64,000 nt of DNA from Bolinopsis microptera (lineage: Eukaryota; Ctenophora; Tentaculata; Lobata; Bolinopsidae). The stretch lies in NCBI RefSeq assembly GCF_026151205.1, contig NC_087073.1, positions 7,213,001 through 7,277,000 of the forward strand. Reading direction: 5' to 3'. Both the position numbers and the translations under genes were made by a program. The notes beneath the pieces were generated by a model, which saw only the letters and a program-made list of their open reading frames with translations, had not been told where the DNA came from and searched no databases. Positions 48,125 through 59,200 of this stretch are shown piece after piece. Every line of letters starts with the position of its first letter. Position 1 is the stretch's first letter.

Positions 48125-50288
48125 ATGATGGAGTTGACAGCAGTAGAACCAGTAACCAAGGACCCTGAGTCATACGACACAGTACACAAGATCAGTCTAC
48201 CCAGCAGGGCCATGAGACGTCTCGGGAGGTCCCGTCTCTCGGGCCTCCTGTTCGGGCCTCTATACGGAGTTCTCATCTACCTTTTCATCGCATTCCTCAT
48301 CCTACCAGGACGCCCCTTCACACACACAGACCAAGACAAAGACTTCAAAGAGCTGATGACTGAGGACACCAGTCACATGGTGGGCGGAGGTATTGGCATT
48401 GTCAGCGGGATAAGTCTAACTGCGTCTAGCTTCACTTCACGGAGAGTAAGATGTACGATGGTGCTGGTAATACCGACTCTGCTAACGAGAGAGGGAGAGC
48501 TCTGATGATTACCCTCACTGTGGGGCTCCTCGTGCAGGGTCCTGTTAGAACACTGAGGTACAATATCGGTCAGATTGGGAGGAGCTTTATTTGTATGGTT
48601 GAAGAGGTTATAAAGCTATCGTCACATGTTTTAGTTCAGCTTGGAGAGGTCCTTTCACAGTTCCAGATAATTCTAGAAGAAATTAAAGTACTGCTTGAAC
48701 TTTATATTGAAAGACTTGAGGCTGATTTGTCGGATGAAGCGAAAAAGAATTGGCAGAGGCCCAAAATTCAATAGTAAAGATAAAAGAAGCAGCTACAAAG
48801 GCAGCTGACGCTTTAACTTTGCCAAACACTTTCTGTTCAGGGGTGTTGAGCTCTTCTTCTGCCGTAGTATCTAAGATCAAGAAATTAGCCAGTACTTTTC
48901 AAGAATACGTTTTTGAATTGGTGGGTAAAAATTCAGGAGACGGAAACGAAAAAACGAGATGCATGTGCTGGAGCAATATCTCTCGGACAGATCACCATGA
49001 GTCAACTTTCTAAAACGACATGGAAGAATTTCTCATCAAAATTGGCGCCAATGTCGATCTCAGCAAAGTCACGACAACGGAAGAATTAGCGAAGCAACTA
49101 GACACAACAAGTATCGACTACATAAGAACGGAGTTCAAAGAAACCTTCGAAAAAGCCCTCAACACAGTCCTCATCTTCAGCGTGTGGACCTCCAAGATTC
49201 TATATCTGACGATCCTGCTTCTCATATACGATGCTCACAGTTACCTAGCACAACACTATGCTGACGACACGTTTGACAACATGATGGTGGATGATAATCT
49301 GAAACGATTGCGGAGGAAGAAGCTAACTCCATTGCGTCAGTGGGAGGTTCAGGAACAGTATTATCGTGCTACTGATGTATCGCTTACTACTGATGAGCTG
49401 ATCAATATAGTCATCATCTCCCTCTCTAGTGTTCTCTCCACTGTGTTCATCACTCTGGTTGTTGTAGCAGACTTCCTCCTAGCTTCTGCTTTAACAGCTT
49501 TTAAGGAGAATTCCAAACTTGCAATATCATTCCCTGGACTGGAACAAGGATCTTCTCTATCCGACCAGCTTGGTAGCTCAGATAAAGAATTTGAAGTGGA
49601 AGCCTACGATTTCAGTCTGGATCCGTGTCTCCCGGACGGAAGGAAGAGTTCCCCTCGTGTTCTGTGGCCACTTTATGTTCTTCTGTTCTTCTGTTTGTTG
49701 TCATGTGTTCTGGAGGCTTACTTTTCACGGATGAGGGCTGCTATTTGTAATGCCTTCTACGAGAAACGAGCAAAGCAAAGAGCTATTTTTCTTTATGAGT
49801 AAGTACATCAATATCACAATTTATATGAATATCTAATACTGAAACGAGAGGTTGACCTGTTGTCCCATGCCGGTTGTCCCCATCGGTTTATCAAAGCTTT
49901 TACTCGGTAAAAAAAGATTTTCATCAAAAATTGATATAATTCATGTTGGAAATTGGTTTGTCCGAGTCTAAATTATACTACTAAATGTATTACAGTAATT
50001 TTAATAATATATTAGTAATATTATTACAGTAAGCTGGCACTGAGGAGAAAAGAGCGGTACCTGGACCTCCACAACATACTCCGTACAAAAAGGAGATCCA
50101 GAGAACGTGAGCACGAGTTCTCCTGTTGTAGGAGATTGTGTTGTAGTAAGGAGATGAGGGTGTTTGAGACGTGTCTGGCGTGTGATTCCCTTCTGTTGGG
50201 CAAGGAAAGTGGCGTTGAGGTCACGTTCATGTATGAGGAGAATTATGTGACTGAGACGATATGTAAAGAATGTAATTTGGATGATTGA
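48125..50288 (+). pseudogene. DC-STAMP-domain protein, DCST1-like, with broken frames
   Basis: Homology to DC-STAMP-domain proteins (DCST1/DCST2, spe-42 class), multipass sperm membrane proteins needed for sperm-egg fusion. Segments in order: membrane helix GLLFGPLYGVLIYLFIAFLI; GGGIGIVSGISL and VRCTMVLVIPTLLTREG; helix MITLTVGLLVQGPV; a coiled region; IRTEFKETFEKALNT; further helices; FLLASALTAF; PLYVLLFFCLLSCVLEAYF. A GT-AG intron (49799-50029) joins in phase to a Cys-rich RING-like C-terminus (SCCRRLCC, CLACDS, ICKEC) ending at 50288. The frame is lost by single-base changes near 48488 and 48748, and by a TAA at 49011 where the Cys-rich loop segment is missing. TTCCAATTTCTAG ends three bases before the ATG. 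The other genes in the window are clean, so decay is more likely than sequencing error, but both indels lie in purine runs. Confidence 0.7.
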
Positions 50289-50563
50289 GCAATATTAGAT
50301 TGTTAACCGTGCTTTGCCACATTACTGAATTGTCTTAATAAATGTTAGAATTAGTAGAGATTGAATCTGAGAAGCTGATTGAATATGTACAAACGTTAAC
50401 ATAACACTGTGAGTGAGCTAACGATCCCGGTTTCTATACGAGATTTAATTTTCAACAGAATAAACCTAATTTGTGGACTGCAAGAATGAATCGTTTTTCT
50501 ACTTTAAAAGTAAAGTTGGACTGAGAAACTGCTTTTTTAAATGTTGTATAATGTATTTCATGC

Positions 50564-51449
50564 TACCTTATCGGACCTTACTTGGACGGACATTACATGA
50601 ACGGACATAATTGTGAACGGACATTAATATGAACGCTCGAAGGCATTTAAAACCATCAAAAATCCGAATTTTGTTAAATTTTTGACGTTTTTTTAATTTC
50701 AGCAAATGATTTTTTAATCCATTTTTTATACAGTAAGTAAGAATAGCAGTCATTAAGCAGTAAAAATGTTAAAATATGTGTACATGATCAGTGTCTAATA
50801 TCATTTTCATTAAATAGGTTTTCGTGCATGAAATAGTCCATGCTTAAACAAGCATCAGTGATTTTAGCTTTGTGGAAACCTTTTTTATCAAACTACCCTG
50901 GTCCTGCATTTCAGTGTTAACTTTTACAAGCCATTCGGCGTGAAGTGGTTTTATCTTAGACAACTTAAGGTTAACCTTAACATCACGTGGAGCTTTCCTA
51001 GCACTGTTTCATTACCTCCCCTCAGTAATATGAACTATAAAAACGTCGGACAATGTCCTTGGCAACACGATTTACCGTAATATCTAGAGGCTGGAACAAG
51101 TTTGTCATGTTGGCGGGGACTAGCTCATGAACTATGTTGTTGAGTGTCATGATTTCGTTGACTTTTTCCGCCAAGTGACCCTTGAAAACATCATATACTA
51201 GTAGAGTTTTCTGTGCCTCCGGCAGACCAAGGAGAACCTTTCCGTCGTTAACTTACGGCACAATAAAGTTCTCATAGTTGTCATATTCTGGGTAAAAAGT
51301 TCGAAATGGAAAAATTTTTGAAAAAATTTCAACGGACTTTAACTTGGACGGACATTAATTGAACGGACTTTATTTGAACGGACATTAAGATGAACGCTAG
51401 GGCCTCCAGCGTTCAAGTAATGTCCGTCCAAATAAGGTCCGATAAGGTA
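50564..51449. mobile_element. Nonautonomous inverted-repeat element, hAT-like
   Basis: Ends are an inverted repeat of about 32 bases: TACCTTATCGGACCTTA and GGACGGACATTA on the left, with the complement on the right. Inside the right end are further copies of the GGACGGACATTA and GGACTTTA motifs and a hairpin GAACGCT...AGCGTTC. Flanks TTTCATGC and TTTCATAT match at 6 of 8 positions, as in an eroded 8-bp duplication. No transposase is encoded. Confidence 0.7.
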
Positions 51450-52216
51450 TTTCATATATTTTAGTTGTTAAAATATTTTGTTCAGTTATTAAAATATTAG
51501 CAACACCACGTTTGAAAACAAATGTTGAAAATAGCAGTGAAACATTGGTTTAAGAAAAACGGAACTGCCCCTAATTGTTAAATAACGGCGAATGAAACGA
51601 ATAGCTAGTGGTAAAAGAAATTATCAATTATTAATGAGCAGGTATTCATATGTGAAATATAATTACAATGAAACAGTTCAATATTAACGGTACAACAATA
51701 ATATATGATAAGATAAATACTATCAAATTCAACGGCGCAGAAAACTCAAAAACTTAATCAAGTACGTTCGCAACCCGATTTATTCGGGACCCATTCTGTA
51801 AACATAAATCATGCAATTTACTCACATTCTGAAAAATTGCTCAAATAACTTTGCTTCTGGCATCTGTAAAGCTGCAGCAAAACAATAAACTAATAAATAA
51901 TATGATACATGGTAAAATAATTCAATTAATTAATTAATTAATTACTTTAATTCAAAAGATATTATTAATTGATAAGTTCCTTTAAAAAGATGAATATAAA
52001 AGATGCGACTCACAAGGCAATTTATGTCGTAATCCAGTTACAGTGTATAACGTAAATACAGCAAAGAAACCTGCGTATCTTTTATTCCTCTGGACATTAT
52101 ATTATTTTAGCATATATATAACCAAAATTCAAATAATGAAATTTTCAACAAAGTGATGTAATAATGAATATGCAAATGCAAAAGTTATCAGAGCATTCCT
52201 AAGAGCTCTATTTTAA
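51450..52216. other. AT-rich spacer
   Basis: No gene or named repeat recognised; a short ATTA microsatellite near 51925. Confidence 0.4.
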
Positions 52217-52999
52217 ACATTCATTTCCTCCTCCGCGTCAACATTTATTCCGATACCATCAAAATTGATTACAACCTCTCCTTTGCCTACATGCTCCTGT
52301 TTTGCTGATTCTTCCTTATCTTCATCCTTCTCTTCCCCTCTTTATCTGTACCCTCCTCCCTACTACCCTCCTCCATCTTTTCTCCATCCTCTTTCGCTCC
52401 TTCTCTACCATCCTGCACCTTTCCTTCACTCTCATCTTCATCATCATCCTCAGGTGGAGGTTGCTCTGGCGATGGGGGAGGGATGAACTCCTCCACTGTA
52501 GTGTGTACTTCATCTGAGGAGTTGGGGGAGGGATGTACTCCTCCACTGTAATGTGTACTTCATCTGGGGAGTTGGGGGAGGGATGCACTCCTCCACTGTA
52601 ATGTGTACTTCATCTGGGGAGTTGGGGGAAGGGGAATGCACTCCTCCACTGTAATTTGTACTACATCTGGGGAGTTGGGGGAGAGGGGGATGTTGTGAAG
52701 TTGTGTTCTTTAGAGCAAAGAACTGTTTCCTCCAACACGCGCACAAGGACGTGTTCTTCTCGCTCTTTTTCTGATGGGGCTTTGGGTGGGGGTTCTTGGC
52801 TCGTGCTGAAAGGACGAGAAGAATAGACTCAAAATAATTTGAAACTGGAAATGTTTAACAAATAAAAGAACTTAAAAGGATGTTGTTGATGCTATTCTTT
52901 ACAAAAATTACCTAGCTGGCGTTGTTTTTTGCGTCGGGTCAACGGCGCCTGTAATTTTTTCTCTTCCGTCGAATGCTATGTCTTGGCCCAAAAACAAAT
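52217..52999 (-). CDS. Possible acidic protein, two 3' exons, frame disturbed
   Basis: On the minus strand an exon at 52999-52912 (FLGQDIAFDGREKITGAVDP) has a GTAATT donor and joins in phase to an exon starting at 52805 after CCTTTCAG (EPPPKAPSEKEREEHVLVRV). That frame ends in the tandem repeat. Further on, another frame reads a Pro/Glu-rich acidic stretch (EDDDEDESEGKVQ) and, after one more shift, a tail EHVGKGEVVINFDGIGINVD with a stop at about 52217. The roughly 53-bp repeat at 52460-52700 is not a multiple of three and varies in G-run length, which explains the frame changes. No family is recognised. It may be a decaying gene or a chance open stretch; low confidence. Confidence 0.3.
52460..52700. 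repeat. Tandem repeat of about 53 bp
   Basis: About four to five copies of a unit containing GGGGGAGGGATG, CTCCTCCACTGTA and GTGTACTTCATCTG; G-run length varies between copies. Confidence 0.9.
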
Positions 53000-53144
53000 C
53001 TAGTTTTTTAGGGTTTCGAATAGTCATTCAGGACCAGCTAGAGAACGGGTTGAAAAATTCACATGACAGTCGAGTGTAGAGTGATTAATCATCATCCATA
53101 GTTTAGTTTAATGATAGCTATTGAAATTGACTGAAATCAAAAGT

Positions 53145-53289
53145 TTTCATATTCTGAACAAAAAGTTCGAAATGGACTTTAACTTGGACGGACATTAAAT
53201 GAACGGACTTTATTTGAACAGACATTAAGATGAACGCTAGGGCCTCCAGCGTTCGAGTAATGTCCGTCCAAATAAGGTCCGATAAGGTA
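53145..53289. mobile_element. Truncated copy of the 50564-51449 element
   Basis: It repeats the right end of that element, including AAGTTCGAAATGG, the GGACGGACATTA motifs, the GAACGCT hairpin and the terminal TCCGATAAGGTA. The left part is replaced by the telomere-motif repeat family (53022-53100, inverted). Confidence 0.75.
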
Positions 53290-53650
53290 GTTTATAGTAA
53301 CGGGTTTGCTTGCCACAATAAAGAATGAACCCTCTGCTTGCAATGCTCATGAATAAAGCATAATTGTTTTGTCATTGGTCTTGGTAGCTGCTTTGACTCT
53401 TTTTGTCATGTTACTGTTATACAAAATGTCACACGAACGGGGTCTATAACATTTGCTAACAAATAAAAAGCTACCGTGAATTCACTGGTCACTGAGAGTA
53501 CTGACTGGATGCCCCCAAGCAAGAATTTAGACAAAAATATGCATTTCAGGAACATTTTAAAAAGAAATTTCCGGTTGAATATCCGGTCAAATTCTTGGGA
53601 ACCGGATTCTGCCGGAAAGCCGGTCGGTTCCTAATGTAGTCAGTTACAAA

Positions 53651-55274
53651 ATGCAACAATTTGTTCAAAAGAGTGGTACATACCAGGCTTATGACCCAGA
53701 GATATTGATTGACGGCCAGATAATCAGCTATGTAGGAAACAACCCGATTAAGTTCCTGGGCCACTGGATCTATGTCGATCTAGGGTTAAATGACACTAAA
53801 CAACGGATTGAAGACAAACTAAAAACTCTGTTTCAGACAGTGGATGAGTGTGGTCTCAACGGTGTCATGAAGTGTTGGATCTACAATAACATGCTGACTA
53901 GCAAGATGTCCTGGGATCTGATGATTTACAACCTTCCTGTAAGTTTTGTGTACGAACTGGATGCTATCTGCACCAGATTCTTGAAGAAGTGGTTGGGTGT
54001 TACTAGATCAATTACTGTGACAGTCCTGTACAGGAGCAAGGATTACTTCGGGCTAAACTTGAAGAAGCTGAGTGACTTATACAAGTCTCTTCAGGTATCA
54101 AAGGGACACGCCCTGAAGAACAGTGATGACACCAAAGTTGTAGAAGCCTATAATAACAAGAGAGAGAAACAGGAGAACAGCCCGAGATGGTCTTATACAA
54201 CGGAGCTGACGGCAAGAGAGCGAGATCTTTACTTCCAGGAGTTGGTTGGAGTAGTGACTAAAGACCGAGTAGGACTCGGATGCAAACCAAAGTTGACTGA
54301 GAGGCAGAAGCTAAGACAACTGGTAGAATCGGTGTCAGAGAACGACATGCTAGTCACCCTGGTAAACAAGGGAGTACAGGGCAAGTTCTTGACATGGGAG
54401 AACACGATGCAGTTAGACTTAGGATGGAACAGCCTTATCTACAACTACAAGATGAGCCCGGCTCTCCTTAAATTCCACCTAAACTCGACACACGACGTGG
54501 CTAATACCCCTGCAAACATGAAATTGTGGAACTACTCGAGTACAGGAAACTGTGCACTTTGTGGATGGAAGACGTGCAACATCAAGCACATCCTAGCCGT
54601 CTGCAGTGTAGCAAGAAACTCCAAAAGGTACAACTGGAGACATGACAACGTCCTACGTGTTATAGCCGGAGCCTTGCTTGACCAACTCAAGATGTACAAT
54701 TCCTCAGGTTCCACGACCTCCGACAAAGAATGGATACGGTTCAAGTCGAAGGATGGGAAGTATGAACACCCAAAGCCAAAGTTGAGGAAGGAGAGGCCCT
54801 TTGAGAGAGCGAAAGACTGGAAGCTGATATGGGACGAGGATACACTACCTGCCCAGTTCCCACAGCACATCTACAACACAGCGGAGAGACCCGACATTGT
54901 AGTATGGTCGGATAGTTTGAGAGAAGTAGTTCTGATTGAACTGACTTGTGGTGACGAGAGTAACTTCAGTGACCAAGTAGCACGTAAAGAAGCACGCTAC
55001 AACAGAGAGCTGATTCCTGGCATCGACGGGTGCGGTTGGAAAGCTCTGCTCTTTACGGTAGAGATTGGGTGTTAGGGGCTTCTGGCACCATACTGTACCA
55101 GCTCTATTTAACTACTTTGGATTGGTGAAGAGAACGAAGAATAAAGCCCTGAATGAGGCTGCTTTGGTCGCTCTTCGATGTTCCTATACAATCTGGTTAG
55201 CCCGCGACAACAAGAAATGGTCTACCTGCTACGACATCGCAAGGAGGCCAGAAGTCATAAACTGTGAAAGCTGA
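53651..55274 (+). mobile_element. LINE with restriction-like endonuclease, 5'-truncated
   Basis: A 474-residue open frame from 53651 plus a continuing frame to 55274 after a one-base slip near 55070. The N-terminal part reads as the post-catalytic RT region (DGQIISYVGNNPIKFLGHWI). Then come a CCHC finger (CALCGWKTCNIKHILAVC) and a PD-(D/E)xK-type endonuclease core (RPDIVVWSD ... VVLIELTCGDE). This order (RT, CCHC finger, C-terminal restriction-like nuclease) is that of R2/NeSL/Utopia-type elements, which often insert in specific sites. The RT catalytic motif lies beyond the truncated 5' end. The remainder of the open frame is long enough to suggest recent insertion. Confidence 0.8.
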
Positions 55275-55869
55275 GTGTTGGGCCCATAAAACATGTTGAA
55301 AGCTGCAACCAGGATCACAAGTACTGGTGGAATACAGAATGACTTGCTAATCAGATTGATAGATGGAGTTGCTATCGAAAGATATAGAACTCAGGTAAAC
55401 ATCTAACCTGTAATAGTTTATTGTTGATTTTTCTCTAGTTATCAGATAATTCCAAATGTTTATAGTTATGCAGCTGGGCCAAATGTAAGTTTTTAAAAAC
55501 TTTTATTTTTGATGCTATACCACTTGCACTATTTTAGTTTTATATTAATCTATAGTACACAGTACGTATAATCTCGGCCTTAATACCTAAAGTTCTTGGT
55601 AAATGTTTTTACAAAGATTAATATTCTAGTACGTTAACACAGTCCTATAAGTATAACATTAGTAAAAAGTGAATTATCTATATATATTGCAACCATCATG
55701 CCCAATCTTTAGCACATCTCTCTGCAATTGATTATGTAATATGTATAGCTTTACAAAAACTAGCCGAATATTCAAAGCCTCTGCTCAGCTTCAGCGCTAT
55801 GTAATAATTTCACCGCATATGATTTGCAGGTTACAATACGCTGACGACGGCAGGTCTACAGTCGACTGG
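55275..55869. other. LINE 3' flank and spacer
   Basis: The first 110 bases may be the LINE 3' untranslated region. The rest is AT-rich and featureless up to the E-box cluster. Confidence 0.4.
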
Positions 55870-56116
55870 CACGTGGATAACGGCACCACGTGACTGCATG
55901 CGCGCCACGTGACGCCGCACGCGCGGTCACGTGACCTACAATTATCACGCTCAAGTACGGGGCATGTGCCACACGTGGCCCATTATAACACCACCTACAG
56001 TTCTCTCCCCTCCCTGCCAAGGTACGAGCTTTAGTTCTAATTTTGTCTTGCCTTGACTTAACCGTCTCTATAGGAACCATTATCGGCCATCAAACGATGG
56101 GTAATTTTTCCACGTG
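55870..56116. promoter_or_regulatory. CACGTG E-box cluster, probable Mlx-like gene promoter
   Basis: Six palindromic CACGTG sites at 55870, 55887, 55906, 55928, 55972 and 56111; the first five fall within 108 bases in a GC- and CpG-rich island. A likely noncoding first exon ends at 56021 (AAG before GTACGAG) and is spliced to TTTATTTTCAG at 56175. CACGTG is the classic site of bHLH-zipper factors of the Myc/Max/Mlx/USF group. Confidence 0.6.
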
Positions 56117-56205
56117 TAGGGCTCTTGTAGCCGATAGTAATTTCTCCAGCTCTCTTATCTTAGCTTTATTTTCAGTAGGACGCGTCGTTCCCTCACCTGT
56201 GCATC

Positions 56206-59200
56206 ATGATGTATCTGTCCTCTGTTGAAAGCCAGTCCGCCACCGAATTACGCCATACCGCCGCCACTATCAGCTACGCCGGCCAACTCCTACTGGGCCC
56301 GCCCCACGGCTCGTACGAGACGAAGAACCAAGTACACGGACACAGCTTCGCTACAGTCGCCGACCTTCAGAGCGTTTACGATCTTCAAATGGAGCAGAGG
56401 TGGTTAGTGTACCCGGACCTTTACATATAAATATTATTCTGAAAAGTGGGACCCTGTCAAAACTTGATGATTCCATTTCTCTATCTGTCCCAAACACTTT
56501 TCAGGATATGATTTGTTAACGAAATCTAAACGTAGATCTGAGCATTCTTTGAACAGATTAGCTGAAATTTTTATATACTAGACATGGGACATGGGTTTGA
56601 TTTCTGAGTTTGAAGGTTCCAACAACCTGATTTAGAAGAATGTTTCAATACTGATCCTGTCGATCATTTATTTGTCCAACTTCCATTTGAATTCTACCTT
56701 CCGTAGACACGCAATTACATTTGTGTGCTCCTGTGTCAGAAACTATTATTACAATTAATCCCTGAACTCACACACCCTTCCCTCCAGTACGGCTTATCGT
56801 AGAGCCACACACAAGTTATCAGAGCAAAAGAGACGGAAAATCCTTAACAGCCGCTTCGACGATCTGAGGACGATAGTTCCTTCCTGTCAGGATGGAGCAC
56901 ACAGCAAAATGAGCGTACTAAAGAAAGGTTAGACCTATTTCTTTTGGTTTTGCTTCTAATTTTTAGTCCGATACAGTTTACGACAAGTTCCGAACGAATT
57001 TGTAGTTAATCGGGTTCTTTTGTACTTTTATGATAATGAGTCAAGATTATCGTGACAGTGACTACCCAACCCCAGAAATAGCGAGAAAGTAAAAAATTTG
57101 TTCATTTTAGTCGCTCCGCATTTTTATACTATCGTATCATAAGGTCATCTTTTTGGTCTCGCTTGATTTTGCTGAAACTCTTTTCAAGTTGAGCACATAA
57201 CACATTATATTACCTGGGGACCCCAGGCTATTGTGTTCATAGAGATTCGGCGGAATGACAGGCTGAGCGCCGCCCAGTAAATGCCACATAGATGATTATT
57301 GATCAATGACACATTATGTTTTCTCCCTGGCCTAATAACATCCATGGGTATGTTGCTATGTCTTCAGTTATGGTTACGTAAATAGGATAGATCTGATTAG
57401 ATCTCTGCTATATCATCAGTCGTTTGAATACTCAAGCACAACTAGAGCTGTGCTCTGTATTCAGTAGTATGAGAACTAGGTTGTGCAAGTAAGCCCCCAT
57501 TATATTAATTGTATATAATACATTAGCTACAAAAAGTATTCGTACAGTTTTTGTTACAGTTTAATTTAAACGTTTCTGTATCTGATATGCTCCTTGACCG
57601 GTACGGTACTGGTATAGGGATAGGGAGCTGGGGGGGCATGATCAGGCAGCATCATAAGCAATTAGCATTGCGTAAGGTCAGCACTGTCACCGTCCACTTA
57701 ACTCTACTTGCCAAGCTGCAGCTCCAATCTTTAATCAAGCGATTTGCTTCGTTTTCATTTCGCCCCCGAGGATTCATTTCGCGGTGGTTTGGGGTGCTGC
57801 GAGGGTGAACTGAACCTTGATTTGATTGCTTTTAAGTCGCACATGCAATGTTGCAATTGTATGTCAAAGTCACGTGTTATCATTATCCCTATTAGGGTAA
57901 CAGCACTGGAACCATTACCAATATGAGCGTCACCAATTACCACGAGCATTGTCTGACGTGACAAATGATATAGATAGATTCCTGGGCCTAAGTGCATCAT
58001 CTCCATTTAGATTATTTAACAGTAGCAATACTAATAACGTTATCTTATACGGTGACTGAATAAATAAAGTGCCCGTAGATGGGGTTTCTACGACACCTTT
58101 GGTTTTTATATAAAGTTACGGCATGGGTTGGTTATACCATGGGTATAAGAACATCGATCGTCGATAGATTGCTGAGATAATAATACCAATGATGAAATAG
58201 TTTTTAAGATTTTAGTGATATCTGAGTAGATGGTCAGCAGACATCCATTTCAAACGTGACAATTGAGTGCCAGCTGTTTTGTCAGCCTCATTGAAGGAGC
58301 CTCAATGGTCGGGTTCCAGTCTCAAGAGTAGTTGCCCAGATTTAACAATCCCTTATTACTCTTTGTCCCAGCCTCTCTCGGCCGCTTAGCTCCCAGAAAA
58401 CACTCTTTATTGTACTTCTCGCACGCTCTACTCCCGGCCGCGGAGCTTTGTCCGCTGATTTTAACAATTAGTCCGCCTGTTGGGCGTGTGCCAGTAGCAT
58501 GCCGGTAATCCCCCACGTGCTTTGGCATGTGCCCATGTGTTGTGGTTATACAGTCACGTGGGCAAAACCTTCCTTTCAGCTCACTGTACCTGGCTTATAG
58601 TACAGGATTGACAATAAGAACACAGATGGTGTGTGCTCCTGATAATTGCAGCTATTGTCTTTTGATTACTGTACACTGGAGAGATGCTGCTCCGCGCTCG
58701 ACAAATGATATATATATGTGTATTATACTAAAGTACAGCAATATACTTAAGTAGCGCCTGCTAAGTGCTAGTGCTACCCAATTGAGCCATGGAGGTGTAA
58801 AATGATCTTGAAATAGAGGCTGCCTATTCTAGCAAGTGGCTTCATGAGTTCATGTTGTTAAGAACTCAACTTGTCTACCAATCAGCAGCGGCATTCAATG
58901 TACTAATGTATTGTTTGCTATGTAAGTTAGATCCGGTCTCATTTAGTCTCATTTGGTCTCCTTCGGTTTCATTACAAGTTAAAATTCATGAAAACACATC
59001 GATTGAAGATTATAGTGAAAAGTATAACGGTAAACCTGAAAACAATAAAAATATTCGAACAATAATATATCAGCCGTTTAAACGTTAATTCATTCGAACT
59101 GTACTGAAAGTGAATTCTAAGTCGATGGGCTCAGATCCAAAATCAGCAAATTACCAAAACATTAAAACGCGTAAAAGGAGAGGTTCTCATCTGAAACTAT

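Noticed and set aside
56225-56407. Proline- and arginine-rich alternative frame in the first exon of the Mlx-like gene
   Set aside because: It does not match the phase needed to enter the bHLH exon, starts at TTG and has a TGA upstream.
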